From SH-MAG3 sp036374995 (lineage in GTDB: Bacteria > Gemmatimonadota > Gemmatimonadetes > Longimicrobiales > RSA9), in NCBI GenBank assembly GCA_036374995.1, contig DASUSS010000077.1:12040-76039 (forward strand): DNA of 64,000 bases, in the 5' to 3' direction. Shown here in pieces: positions 46,465 through 56,813 of the stretch (positions are counted from its first letter, which is position 1; each line of letters opens with the position of its first letter). Under the pieces are notes generated by a model, which worked only from the letters and a program-made list of their open reading frames with translations, was not told the DNA's origin and did not search any database. The translations under genes were made by a program, and so were the position numbers.

Positions 46465-47976
46465 ATGCCAGTAGATCTCTCAGTTCCCGCGCATTACGCA
46501 GTGGTTCTGCTGCCCGAGATCGTACTCTCTATCTGGGCGATGGTGGTGCTGCTGATCGACGTGTTCCAGAAGGGCTCGCGCAGCGAGCCGTCATCGCACA
46601 CCATGCCGTGGCTCACACTCGGCGGCGTGGCGCTCGCCGCGGTCGCGAACGCATGGATCGCGGGCGCGCGGGAGACCGGGCCTGCGGGAATGATCGCGGT
46701 GGATGCGTTCCGCATTTTCGTGAATTTCGTGTTCCTGCTCGCGGCCGGCCTGTTCGTCCTCATCTCCACCCGCTACATCGATCAGGAGCGGCTCCGCCTC
46801 GGCGAGCTCTACGTGCTGATCCTGTTCGGCACGGTCGGCATGATGGTGTTCGCCGGCGCGCGCGACCTGATGGTGATGTTCATCGGGCTCGAGCTGATGT
46901 CCCTGCCGATCTACGTCCTCACCGGCATCAACCGGCGCGACCCGCGCTCGGCGGAGGGTGCGCTCAAGTATTTCCTGCTCGGCGCGTTCTCGAGCGCATT
47001 CTTCCTTTTCGGCATCGCGCTCGCCTACGGCGGTGCGGGCAGCACGAACCTGCAGCAGATCGCTCAGGCGATCGGCGTCGACGGCATCGGCGCGAGCCCG
47101 CTCCTCGTAGTCGCGACCGCCCTGCTCGCCGTCGGTTTCGGCTTCAAGGTCGCCGCCGTGCCGTTCCACATGTGGACGCCCGATGCCTACGAGGGCGCCC
47201 CGGCACCCATCACCGCGTTCATGGCGGCCGGCGTGAAGGCGGCGGCGTTCGCCGGCTTCATCCGCGTGTTCTTCACGGCCTTTCCGGGCCTGTACGACTC
47301 CTGGGATGCGATCGCGATATGGCTCGCGGTCATCACCATGCTCGCGGCGAATCTGACGGCGCTCGTGCAGGGCAACGTGAAGCGGATGCTCGCGTACTCG
47401 AGCATCGCACACGCCGGCTACCTGCTCGTCGCGCTCGCTGCGGCCTCGGTCCTCGGCGCGGCCTCGTTCCTGTTCTACGCCGTCACGTACACGCTCATGA
47501 CGATGGGCGCATTCGGCGTCGTGCTCGTCGTCGCGCGTATCGGCGAGGAACGGCTCGATCTCGAGGCGTACAGCGGACTCGCCTGGCGCCGGCCTTTCCT
47601 CGGCGTCGTGATGACCATCTTCCTGCTCTCGCTCGCCGGGTTCCCGTTCACCGGCGGGTTCATCGGCAAGGTCTTCATCCTGCGAGCCGCCGTGGAGCGC
47701 GGACTCGTGCTGCTCGCCGTCGTGCTCGTGCTCGCCTCGCTGGTGTCCTACTTCTACTACCTCCGGGTCGCGTGGTACATGTGGTTCCGCGACCCGGTCG
47801 AAGGCAGCACGTCGGAGCCCGGGCCGCTCGCGCCCGCGATGACGTTCGCGCTGGTGCTCGCCGCTGCCGGCGTCATATTCCTGGGCGTGCTGCCCGGCTC
47901 GCTGCTGGAGCTGGCCGAGCGCAGCGCGGCCGATCTGCTCCGCATCCCGGCCGGCCTCACGCGCCTGGGTCCCTGA
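46465..47976 (+). CDS. nuoN: NADH-quinone oxidoreductase subunit N
   Basis: NuoN is the antiporter-like subunit nearest to the NuoA-J-K module. The 503-residue protein has about 14 predicted helices, GLELMSLPIYVLTG near 136, VPFHMWTPDAYEGAPAPITAFMA near 232, and KRMLAYSSIAHAGY near 310. It ends the 14-gene nuo operon. A 7-bp stem (47984-47990 with 47996-48002) without a T-run lies seven bases after the stop. Confidence 0.95.
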   Translation: MPVDLSVPAHYAVVLLPEIVLSIWAMVVLLIDVFQKGSRSEPSSHTMPWLTLGGVALAAVANAWIAGARETGPAGMIAVDAFRIFVNFVFLLAAGLFVLISTRYIDQERLRLGELYVLILFGTVGMMVFAGARDLMVMFIGLELMSLPIYVLTGINRRDPRSAEGALKYFLLGAFSSAFFLFGIALAYGGAGSTNLQQIAQAIGVDGIGASPLLVVATALLAVGFGFKVAAVPFHMWTPDAYEGAPAPITAFMAAGVKAAAFAGFIRVFFTAFPGLYDSWDAIAIWLAVITMLAANLTALVQGNVKRMLAYSSIAHAGYLLVALAAASVLGAASFLFYAVTYTLMTMGAFGVVLVVARIGEERLDLEAYSGLAWRRPFLGVVMTIFLLSLAGFPFTGGFIGKVFILRAAVERGLVLLAVVLVLASLVSYFYYLRVAWYMWFRDPVEGSTSEPGPLAPAMTFALVLAAAGVIFLGVLPGSLLELAERSAADLLRIPAGLTRLGP

Positions 47977-48061
47977 GGAATGCGAGCACGGCGTTCGTGC
48001 TCTGCATGATGCACTCGCCTTTCGCGTCGCCTGCTGAGGTGACTCGCCATTCGAGAACGAG

Positions 48062-49435
48062 ATGAACCTCAACGCACACATATTCCGCGAGTACGACATT
48101 CGCGGCATTGTCGGCCGTGACGTGGACGCCGGCATCGCCGAGCAGATCGGCCGCGCGTACGCGAGCGAGCTGCGCGCGCGCAACGGCGGGCGCGCGGATC
48201 TGCGGGTGGCGGTCGGGCACGACAACCGGCCGAGCTCGCCGGATCTCGCGGCGGGCGTGATCCGCGGCATGCGTGCGGCGGGCGTGAATGTGGTCTCCTA
48301 CGGCACCGTCCCGACGCCCGTGCTGTACTACGCCGCGGCCGTGGATGAGACGGATGGCGGGATGCAGATCACGGGCTCGCACAACCCGCCCGAGTACAAC
48401 GGCTTCAAGATGATCATGGGCGGACGCCCGGTATACGGCGACGCGATCCAGTCGCTGCGCGGGCGGATGGAGCAGCAGCGCTACGACAGCGGCAGCGGTG
48501 GGCTCGAGGAGCGCGATATCCTGCCGGCCTACGTCGAGGATGTCGGAGGGCGGTTCCGGCTGGAGCGGCCGATCCGCGTGGTGGTCGACTGCGGCAATGG
48601 CGCGGGCAGCCTGGTCGCCGTGGACCTGCTGCGCCGCGCGGGTGCGGAGGTGATCCCGCTCTACTGCGAGTCCGATGGCACGTTCCCCAACCATCATCCC
48701 GATCCGACGGTCGACGAGTACATTCAGGACATGATCGCGCGGGTGCGCGCCGAGAAGGCGGACCTGGGCGTCGCGTTCGACGGCGACGCGGACCGGCTCG
48801 GTGCTGTGGACGAGGACGGTCGCATCGTGCGTGGAGACATCCTCCTGCTGCTGTTCGCGCTGGATGCGCTGGAGCGCCTGGGCCCGCCGCAGACGCTCGT
48901 GTTCGACGTCAAGTGCTCCCAGGCCGTGCCCGAGGTCTACGAGGCGCGCGGTGGTCGCACGATCATGTGGAAGACGGGTCACTCGCTCATCAAGGAAAAA
49001 ATGAAGGAGGTCGGAGCCCCGATCGCCGGCGAGTTGTCGGGTCACATCTGCTTCGGCGAGGACTATTACGGCTTCGATGATGCGCTGTACGGCGCGTGTG
49101 CGCTCGTGCAGCTCACCGCGCGCTCGCCCCGTCCGCTGTCCGAGCGGGTGGCGGAGTTTCCGCAGTACGTGTCGACGCCCGAGATCCGGGTGGACGTGAC
49201 GGAGCAGACGAAGTTCGAGATCGTGCGGCGTGCGGTCGAGCATTTCCGGCGTGAGCACGAGGTCATCGATGTCGACGGTGCGCGCGTGCTGTTCGACGGC
49301 GGGTGGGGGCTGCTGCGCGCATCCAATACACAGCCGGTGCTGGTCATGCGCGTCGAGGCGCGCACGGCCGAACGGCTCGGGGAGATCCGATCCATGATGG
49401 AGCGGTGGCTGAACGAACAGGGCGTCGTCGTCTGA
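48062..49435 (+). CDS. Phosphomannomutase / phosphoglucomutase family protein
   Basis: Enzymes of this alpha-D-phosphohexomutase family move phosphate between C6 and C1 of hexoses. The 457-residue protein has all four site loops: catalytic Ser in TGSHNPPEYNG near 104, the metal loop DGDADR near 240, the sugar-recognition GELSGH near 322, and the phosphate-binding RASNTQP near 420. Size and the GEL(S)GH loop fit a dual PMM/PGM of AlgC type rather than GlmM. The stop lies 28 bases inside the next gene, as that start is placed. Confidence 0.9.
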   Translation: MNLNAHIFREYDIRGIVGRDVDAGIAEQIGRAYASELRARNGGRADLRVAVGHDNRPSSPDLAAGVIRGMRAAGVNVVSYGTVPTPVLYYAAAVDETDGGMQITGSHNPPEYNGFKMIMGGRPVYGDAIQSLRGRMEQQRYDSGSGGLEERDILPAYVEDVGGRFRLERPIRVVVDCGNGAGSLVAVDLLRRAGAEVIPLYCESDGTFPNHHPDPTVDEYIQDMIARVRAEKADLGVAFDGDADRLGAVDEDGRIVRGDILLLLFALDALERLGPPQTLVFDVKCSQAVPEVYEARGGRTIMWKTGHSLIKEKMKEVGAPIAGELSGHICFGEDYYGFDDALYGACALVQLTARSPRPLSERVAEFPQYVSTPEIRVDVTEQTKFEIVRRAVEHFRREHEVIDVDGARVLFDGGWGLLRASNTQPVLVMRVEARTAERLGEIRSMMERWLNEQGVVV

Positions 49436-52185
49436 CGACGCTGCGGCGGCCCGGCCGGCTCGTCGCCGCCGTCGTCATCGGCCTGCTGCTGGTGGCGGTT
49501 TTCGGCAGGTCGGCGGCGGTGTTCTACACGGACGTGCTCTGGTACCAGGCGCTCGGGTACAGCGGCGTCTTCTGGACGCGTACGCTGACGATCGTCGCGG
49601 TCCGCCTGGTCACCGGCGCGTTCGGTGCAGCGCTCATCCTGGTGAATGTCTGGTACGTGCTGCGCCAGCTCGGGCCCGTGCATCTGCGCCGGCGGTACGG
49701 CAACATCGAGATCGCGGAGCAGGTGCCGCGGGCCTACCTCGTCTCCGGAGCCCTCGCCGTTGCCGTGCTGGCCGGCTGGTGGCTCTCGAGCCTGCAGTTC
49801 GGCGGCAACGCAGCAGTGGCGCTGCTCGCCTGGCTCCGCGCGGACTCGTGGGGCGCTGCCGATCCGCTGTTCGGACACGACCTCTCGTTCTACGTCTTCG
49901 CACTGCCGGTCTATTTCAGGCTGCTCGACTTCCTGCTCATCGTGCTGATCTGGTCGCTGCTGCTCGTCGGCATCGGCTACGCGCTCGTCGGCGCGGTGCG
50001 GCTCCGGAACACGCGCGTCGAGATCGACGATCGGCCGCGCGTCCATTTCGCGATGCTGGTCGCCGGCATGTTCATCGTGTTCGGCGCGCGCTACCTGCTC
50101 GGCCGGTACGAGCTGCTGCTGGAGGGCAACGGCTTCGGGGGCGTCATCGGTTATACGGATGTGCATGCGCGCCTGCCGGCACGGCTGCTGGTCGGGGTCC
50201 TCGCGTTCGTCACGGCCGGCGCGCTCTTCCACGGCGCGCTCCGTCGCACCTGGGCCCCGCCCGCCGTCGCCCTCGCCGTGCTGCTCCTCGCCGGGCTCGG
50301 CATGGGCGCCGTGTATCCGGAGTTCATGCAGAAGATCCAGGTGGAGCCGAACCAGCTCGCGCGCGAGGCAGAGTACATCCGCTGGAACATCGATTTCACG
50401 CGCCGTGCCTACGGCCTCGCCGAGATGCAGCGGCGCAGCTTTCCGTTCCGGCGCGCGAGTCCGGAGGCCTGGGCGGCGCAGATGCCCGCGCTCAACGAGC
50501 TCCCGCTCTGGGACCTGCCGCAGCTCCAGACGGTGTTCACGGAGATCCAGGGCCGCCGCGACTACTACCGCTTCCCGGACCTCGACTACGACCGGTATGA
50601 ATCGGCAACGGGAGCGCGCGAGGTCGCGATCGGTGTGCGCGAGTTCAGGGCGGAGGGCGTGCCGGAGAACTCACGGACGTGGCAGACGCTGCACCTCAAT
50701 CCGGCCTTCACGCGCGGCATTGGCGCCGTGGTGGTTCCGACGGCCGAGAAGCTGGACAACAATCCGGTATACTGGCTGAGCGATGTGCAGCCGGTTCAAC
50801 GCCACCCGGCCGCGCCGCTGTCGCTCGAGCTCGACGAGCCGAGCGTCTTCTTCGGCGAGACGATGTCCGATTACGTCATCGTCGGGCATCAGGGGCGCTT
50901 CACCTCGATCGTGGACGACACCGTGGGCGCGCGCCTGCCCGTGCCGCATGTCGGGACCGGCGTGCCGCTGTCCTCGTTCCTCAGGGTGGTCGCGTTCGCG
51001 CTCCGTTTCGGCGAGCAGAACCTGCTGTTCGCCCGCGAGCTCGGCGACACCAGCCGGCTGCTGTTCCGCCGCCCCGTCGTCGAGCGCGCGGCCGCACTCG
51101 CGCCGTTCCTGTTCTGGGATACCGACGCGCTGCCGGTCGTCGCGAATGGCCGGATCGTGTGGATGCTCGACGGCTACACCGCCTCCTCGAACTTTCCGCT
51201 CGCGCGCGCCGACACGCTCGAGCAGACCGTACTGCGCTATCTGCGCGCGGGCGTGAAGGCCACGGTCGACGCCGTGAGCGGGGAAGTACGCATGTACGCG
51301 ATCGGCGCGGGCGATCCCATCCTGCGCACGTACCAGCGCATCTTTCCGGGCCTGATCCGCAGTCAGGACGAGATGCCGCCGATTCTGCGCCGCCACCTCC
51401 GCTATCCGACACTGCTGTTCCGCGTCCAGGTCGATGTGCTGGAGGAGTATCACCTCGAGCGTCCCGAAACGTTCTTCGCCGGACAGGACGTGTGGCAGCT
51501 GCCCGGCGACCTCTCGACGCAGCCGGTACCGCGGCGCGGCCACGCATTCATGATGGCGCGCCTGCCCGCCGAGTCACAGCCGGAACTGCTGCTGGTCAGT
51601 CCGTTCATCGCACGCGAACGGCAGAACCTGACCGGCATGCTCATCGCCCGCAGCGACTCCGTGCATTACGGCGAGCTCGTCCTGCTCGAGATGCCGCGTG
51701 ACGACCAGATCCGCGGGCCGTCGCAGATCACGTCCATCATCGAAGCCGATCCGTTCATCTCACAGCAGCTCTCGCTGTGGGAGCAAGCCGGCCGGGTGGT
51801 ACAGCGCGGCTATCTGCGCATGGTACCTACGGACAGCTCCATCCTCTACATCCAGCCGCTCTTCCTGTCCGCGCAGGACCGCGGCATCCCGCAGCTCCAG
51901 CGCGTCATCGTCACCGATGGCACAGCCGTGGCCATGGCCACCGATCTGTCCGCTGCCATCGCGGAGCTGCTCGGCGAGACCACGCTGCTCGAGGATGTCG
52001 CTCCGCCCGATGCCCCGATCACGCCGCCGTCGCCGGACCTGTCCGAGTGGCGACTCCGTGCACTCGAGCTGATGCGGGAAGCCGATGCGCGCCTGCGCGC
52101 CGGCGATTTCGCGGGGTTCGGCGCGACGTGGAATCGGCTGCGCGCGCTGCTGGAACAGCAGTCATCGGGCGAGGTTCCACGCTGA
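49405..52185 (+). CDS. UPF0182 family membrane protein
   Basis: The product is a large membrane protein of the UPF0182 (COG1615) family, function unknown. About seven hydrophobic helices fill roughly the first 310 residues (for example around VFYTDVLWYQALGY and the DPLFGHDLSFYVFALP loop), followed by a soluble region of about 600 residues with the family-type segments VEPNQLAREAEYIRWNIDFTR and NNPVYWLSDV. The start is uncertain: I used the GTG at 49405, overlapping the mutase by 31 bases, giving 926 residues. The predicted ribosome-binding site is poorly spaced. Confidence 0.85.
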   Translation: MAERTGRRRLTTLRRPGRLVAAVVIGLLLVAVFGRSAAVFYTDVLWYQALGYSGVFWTRTLTIVAVRLVTGAFGAALILVNVWYVLRQLGPVHLRRRYGNIEIAEQVPRAYLVSGALAVAVLAGWWLSSLQFGGNAAVALLAWLRADSWGAADPLFGHDLSFYVFALPVYFRLLDFLLIVLIWSLLLVGIGYALVGAVRLRNTRVEIDDRPRVHFAMLVAGMFIVFGARYLLGRYELLLEGNGFGGVIGYTDVHARLPARLLVGVLAFVTAGALFHGALRRTWAPPAVALAVLLLAGLGMGAVYPEFMQKIQVEPNQLAREAEYIRWNIDFTRRAYGLAEMQRRSFPFRRASPEAWAAQMPALNELPLWDLPQLQTVFTEIQGRRDYYRFPDLDYDRYESATGAREVAIGVREFRAEGVPENSRTWQTLHLNPAFTRGIGAVVVPTAEKLDNNPVYWLSDVQPVQRHPAAPLSLELDEPSVFFGETMSDYVIVGHQGRFTSIVDDTVGARLPVPHVGTGVPLSSFLRVVAFALRFGEQNLLFARELGDTSRLLFRRPVVERAAALAPFLFWDTDALPVVANGRIVWMLDGYTASSNFPLARADTLEQTVLRYLRAGVKATVDAVSGEVRMYAIGAGDPILRTYQRIFPGLIRSQDEMPPILRRHLRYPTLLFRVQVDVLEEYHLERPETFFAGQDVWQLPGDLSTQPVPRRGHAFMMARLPAESQPELLLVSPFIARERQNLTGMLIARSDSVHYGELVLLEMPRDDQIRGPSQITSIIEADPFISQQLSLWEQAGRVVQRGYLRMVPTDSSILYIQPLFLSAQDRGIPQLQRVIVTDGTAVAMATDLSAAIAELLGETTLLEDVAPPDAPITPPSPDLSEWRLRALELMREADARLRAGDFAGFGATWNRLRALLEQQSSGEVPR

Positions 52186-52218
52186 CGCGTTCGCTTGCCC
52201 GCCATCCGGAGCATCCTT

Positions 52219-53184
52219 ATGATTCCGCCCTCTCCCGCCCCGGCCCGCGACGATCGCACGATCGTGGTGGCGCTCGGTGGGAACGCGCTCCAGCCGGAAG
52301 GCGAGCGCGGTGACATACACGAGCAGTTCCGGCACACGCGCGAGAGTCTCGGCGCGATCGTCGAGCTCGCGGGGCGCGGCTGGCGCATTGCGATCGTGCA
52401 CGGCAACGGACCGCAGATCGGCGACGAGCTGCTGCGCACGGAGCTCGCCCGCTCCGAGCTGCCGTCGCTGCCGCTCGGCGTGCTGGTCGCGGCGACGGCC
52501 GGATGGATCGGCTACATGATCCAGCAGTCGCTCCAGAACGCGCTGGAGCGCGCCGACGTCCGGCGGTCGGTGGTGACGCTGATCACGCAGGTGCTCGTCG
52601 ACCCCGACCAGGCGCGGGCCGAGCCGACGAAGCCGATCGGCCGGCCGATGGACGAGCGGCGAGCGCAGCTGCTCGCGCGGGAGGAGGGCTGGGTGGTCGG
52701 TCCGGCGGGCGACCGCTGGCGCCGGCTCGTGCCGTCGCCCGTTCCGCTCGGCATCGTCGAGGCCGCGGACATCCGCAGTCTCGTCGAGAAGGACGTGATC
52801 GTGATTGCCGCCGGCGGCGGCGGCACGCCGGTCTACCGCGATCGGGTGTTGCGACTCGAGGGTGTCGACGCGGTAATCGACAAGGACCGTGCGGCGGAGG
52901 TGCTCGCTGCCGAGATCGGCGCGGCCGTGCTGCTGATCCTGACGAACGTCGATGGCGTGTATCGCGCCTTCGGCACGCCGCAGGCCGAGCTGATCCGCGA
53001 GCTGCCCGCCAATGACGCGGCGCGCATGCTCGAAGCCGGCGAGTTCGGCGCGGGCAGCATGGGACCGAAGGTGGAGGCGGCTCTCGCCTTTCTCCGGCGC
53101 GGCGGCACGCGTGCCGTCATTGGACGGCTGGACCAGGGATTGCGCGCAGTACAGGGCGAGGCGGGCACGAGGATCGTGCCCTGA
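52219..53184 (+). CDS. arcC: Carbamate kinase
   Basis: Carbamate kinase makes ATP from carbamoyl phosphate, usually in arginine or allantoin breakdown. The 321-residue protein has VVALGGNAL near 12, VHGNGPQIG near 58, VIAAGGGGTPV near 197, and IDKDRAAEVLA near 222, a full family set. The ATG at 52219 has GGAG seven bases upstream. No arcA or arcB lies nearby, so its pathway here is unclear; the neighbours are sucC and sucD. Confidence 0.9.
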   Translation: MIPPSPAPARDDRTIVVALGGNALQPEGERGDIHEQFRHTRESLGAIVELAGRGWRIAIVHGNGPQIGDELLRTELARSELPSLPLGVLVAATAGWIGYMIQQSLQNALERADVRRSVVTLITQVLVDPDQARAEPTKPIGRPMDERRAQLLAREEGWVVGPAGDRWRRLVPSPVPLGIVEAADIRSLVEKDVIVIAAGGGGTPVYRDRVLRLEGVDAVIDKDRAAEVLAAEIGAAVLLILTNVDGVYRAFGTPQAELIRELPANDAARMLEAGEFGAGSMGPKVEAALAFLRRGGTRAVIGRLDQGLRAVQGEAGTRIVP

Positions 53185-53190
53185 AATCAT

Positions 53191-53215
53191 TCGGCCGGGT
53201 CGGCGACCCGGCCGA
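53191..53215. other. Perfect hairpin between arcC and sucC
   Basis: An 11-bp perfect GC-rich stem (53191-53201 with 53205-53215) closes a three-base loop, six bases after the arcC stop. Only GTTT appears downstream, so it is not a clear intrinsic terminator. It may stabilise or attenuate the sucCD message. Confidence 0.7.
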
Positions 53216-53243
53216 GATCGTGTTTACGGGATTCGAGAGCGAG

Positions 53244-54380
<1,137 letters not shown>

Positions 54381-54387
54381 GAGAACG

Positions 54388-55269
54388 ATGGCAATCTTCA
54401 TAGACGGCAATACGAAACTGCTCGTGCAGGGCATCACGGGGCGGGACGGCTCGTTCCACGCCTTCCAGATGATGGAGTACGGGACGCAGGTGGTCGGCGG
54501 CGTGACGCCCGGCAAGGGCGGCCAGCACTTCGACGGCCCGGGCGGCCGCACCATTCCGATCTTCGATACCATGCAGAGCGCCGTGCGGGAGACGGGCGCG
54601 AACGCCACGGTGATCTACGTGCCGCCGCCGTTCGCCGCCGATGCGATCATGGAGGCCGCGGATGCAGGAGTGCCGTTCATCGTCTGCATCACGGAGGGCG
54701 TGCCCGTGCTCGACATGACGCGGGTCTACACCTACGTGCAGGATCGCGGCGTACGCCTGCTCGGCCCCAACTGCCCGGGCCTGCTCTCGCCCGGCAGGTC
54801 GAAGGTCGGCATTCTGCCGGGTCAGATCGCGACGCCGGGACCGGCCGGGGTCGTCTCGCGCTCCGGCACGCTCACCTACGAGGTCGTCTATCAGCTGACA
54901 CAGGCAGGGATCGGCCAGACGACGTGTGTCGGGATCGGTGGCGACCCGATCAACGGCACCTCGTTCATCGACTGTCTCGAGGCATTCGAGGCGGATCCGG
55001 AGACCAGCGCGGTCGTGATGATCGGCGAGATCGGCGGCACGGACGAGCAGGATGCCGCGCGATACGTGAAGCGCAACATGAGCAAGCCGGTGGTCGGTTT
55101 CATCGCGGGCCAGACGGCTCCGCCCGGCCGCCGCATGGGCCACGCCGGTGCGATCATCAGCGGTTCCGCCGGCACGGCGGCCGAGAAGATCCAGGCGTTC
55201 GAGGAGAACGGCATCGGCGTCGCGCGCAGGCCGTCCGACGTCGTGGGTCTCATCCGCAAGGTTCTCTGA
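54388..55269 (+). CDS. sucD: Succinyl-CoA ligase, alpha subunit
   Basis: SucD binds CoA and carries the phospho-histidine of the reaction. The 293-residue protein has VQGITGRDGSFH near 13, the CoA-site GVTPGKGGQ near 38, LLGPNCPG near 128, and the catalytic His in RMGHAGAII near 248. Length and start are typical. It is followed 22 bases later by the EIIA-CBS gene, with which it is probably co-transcribed. Confidence 0.96.
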   Translation: MAIFIDGNTKLLVQGITGRDGSFHAFQMMEYGTQVVGGVTPGKGGQHFDGPGGRTIPIFDTMQSAVRETGANATVIYVPPPFAADAIMEAADAGVPFIVCITEGVPVLDMTRVYTYVQDRGVRLLGPNCPGLLSPGRSKVGILPGQIATPGPAGVVSRSGTLTYEVVYQLTQAGIGQTTCVGIGGDPINGTSFIDCLEAFEADPETSAVVMIGEIGGTDEQDAARYVKRNMSKPVVGFIAGQTAPPGRRMGHAGAIISGSAGTAAEKIQAFEENGIGVARRPSDVVGLIRKVL

Positions 55270-55291
55270 GCGCGGAACGGAGAGGCGTGTG

Positions 55292-56170
55292 ATGCAGCTT
55301 GGCGAGCTGCTCCCTCGCGAACACATCGTGGCGCCACTCCAGGCGACGACGCTGCGGGCAGCGCTCGGAGAGCTGGTCGCGCGACTCGCGGCTAGCGGCA
55401 TCGTGCACGACCCCGAGAGTGTCGAGCGCGGGCTGAGCGGCCCGCGCGCCCGTGACATTGTCGCCGTCGCGCCCGACGTCGTGCTCCCGCATTACCGTAC
55501 GGCCGCCGTGGACTCGCTGCAGGTCGCGGTCGGCATCGCACCGGACGGCCTGGACGGCCGCGAGCTCGGCGTCGAATCGCGGCCGCGCGTCGTCGCCCTC
55601 ATCCTCGCGCCCACCGAGGCCGCGACGCTCTACCTCCAGACGGTCTCCGCGCTCGCCCGCGTCTTCCGCGAGCCGCGCAACGTCGACGCCATTGCCCGGG
55701 CCACCTCGCCCGACGAGGCGCTCGCCGCCGTCGACCTCTCCAGTATGAGGCTGCAGCCGCGGCTCATCGTCCGCGACATCATGATTCACGGCGTGTCCAG
55801 CGTCACGCCTGCGACCACGGTCCGTGACGCGGTCGACCTCATGCTGCGCCGCCGGCTGCGCGCCATTCCCGTCGTCGGCGAGAAGCAGGAAGTGCTCGGC
55901 ATCATCTCCGAGTGGGACGTCATGCGCGGACTCCTGCCGCAGATTCCGCGCGCCGGCCAGGAGAGCGGCGCCGGCACCGTGCCCGAGACGCTGCGCGTCC
56001 GCGACATCATGACCCGATCCGTGCTCTGCGTCTCCGAGGAGCTCGGCCTCGAGGAGGCCGCGAACATGATGATCAACAAGGACGTCGAGCAGTTTCCCGT
56101 CACCAGCGAAGGAAAGCTCACCGGATTCCTCACGCGCAGTGACATCATCCGCAAGCTGTTCGGCCGCTGA
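55292..56170 (+). CDS. PTS EIIA-type 2 domain fused to two CBS domains
   Basis: The 292-residue protein joins an N-terminal EIIA (fructose/mannitol type) domain of about 150 residues, with candidate phospho-His67 in VVLPHYR, to a pair of CBS domains (about residues 160-215 and 235-290, with DIMIHGVSSVTP and DIMTRSVLCVS). CBS pairs usually bind adenosine nucleotides. The fusion suggests a regulator that reads phosphorylation and energy state rather than a sugar transporter part; no EIIB or EIIC is present. GGAGAGG precedes the ATG. Confidence 0.83.
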   Translation: MQLGELLPREHIVAPLQATTLRAALGELVARLAASGIVHDPESVERGLSGPRARDIVAVAPDVVLPHYRTAAVDSLQVAVGIAPDGLDGRELGVESRPRVVALILAPTEAATLYLQTVSALARVFREPRNVDAIARATSPDEALAAVDLSSMRLQPRLIVRDIMIHGVSSVTPATTVRDAVDLMLRRRLRAIPVVGEKQEVLGIISEWDVMRGLLPQIPRAGQESGAGTVPETLRVRDIMTRSVLCVSEELGLEEAANMMINKDVEQFPVTSEGKLTGFLTRSDIIRKLFGR

Positions 56171-56210
56171 CCGGCCGACTTGCGCCACACGTGACCAGGA
56201 CACCTCACCC

Positions 56211-56624
56211 ATGAGTCTGACGCTTGCCATCATCAAGCCGGATGCCGTCGCGGCCGGCAATGCGGGAAAGATCCTCGACCATCTCGAGCAGCGCGCCTTC
56301 CGGATCCGCGCCATTCGCATGCTGAGTCTGTCCCGGTCTCAGGCCGGCGAGTTCTACGCCGTTCACCGCGAGCGGCCCTTCTACACCTCGCTCGTCGCAT
56401 TCATGACCTCCGGACCGTGCATCCCCGTGCTGCTGGAGAACGACGACGCCGTACCTGCGCTGCGGGATGCGATCGGTGCCACCGATCCCGCCGAGGCCGC
56501 GCCGGGTACCGTCCGCGCCCTGTTCGCCGAGTCGAAGGAGCGCAACGCGATCCACGCCTCCGATTCCGATGAGAACGCCGCGCGCGAGGCCGCGTTCTTC
56601 TTTGCCGAGGCGGACAGGCTCTGA
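56211..56624 (+). CDS. ndk: Nucleoside diphosphate kinase
   Basis: Ndk balances nucleoside triphosphates by phosphotransfer through an active-site His. The 137-residue protein has LAIIKPDAV at residues 5-13 and the active His in NAIHASDS near 116. In place of the usual RPGTIRG-like segment it has APGTVRALFAES, a modest variation. The ATG at 56211 gives the family N-terminus. It ends the sucCD cluster; a 189-base gap without a recognisable gene follows. Confidence 0.94.
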   Translation: MSLTLAIIKPDAVAAGNAGKILDHLEQRAFRIRAIRMLSLSRSQAGEFYAVHRERPFYTSLVAFMTSGPCIPVLLENDDAVPALRDAIGATDPAEAAPGTVRALFAESKERNAIHASDSDENAAREAAFFFAEADRL

Positions 56625-56776
56625 GCCCCGGCGCGGCAAGGACCGTGTGGGTCGAGGGGGCAGTGCGATGCGGGCGCGGGACGTGCGCTCGGCGGCCGTG
56701 CCGCGGCTGCCCGCGCGGGCGCCGCGGCGCTTTCCGCGTGCCCTCCCGGACCGGGTCCACGGGGTCCGGTACGGCG

Positions 56777-56805
56777 TTGACACACCCTCGGGTTTCCGGC
56801 ATCTT
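56777..56805 (+). promoter_or_regulatory. Predicted promoter of the yceD-rpmF-plsX-fab operon (leaderless geometry)
   Basis: A consensus TTGACA at 56777-56782 and CATCTT at 56800-56805 are 17 bases apart. The yceD ATG begins eight bases after the -10, with no ribosome-binding site between, so the first gene would have almost no leader. Confidence 0.6.
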
Positions 56806-56813
56806 CAACGACT

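Noticed and set aside
42677..47976. NuoL/M/N considered as an Mrp-type Na+/H+ antiporter
   Set aside because: The genes are embedded in a complete nuoA-to-nuoN operon in canonical order, with NuoL-specific C-terminal helix features.
56625..56813. Gap between ndk and yceD searched for a gene or RNA
   Set aside because: Only GC-rich sequence and the yceD promoter are evident; the short frames there lack ribosome-binding sites and family motifs.
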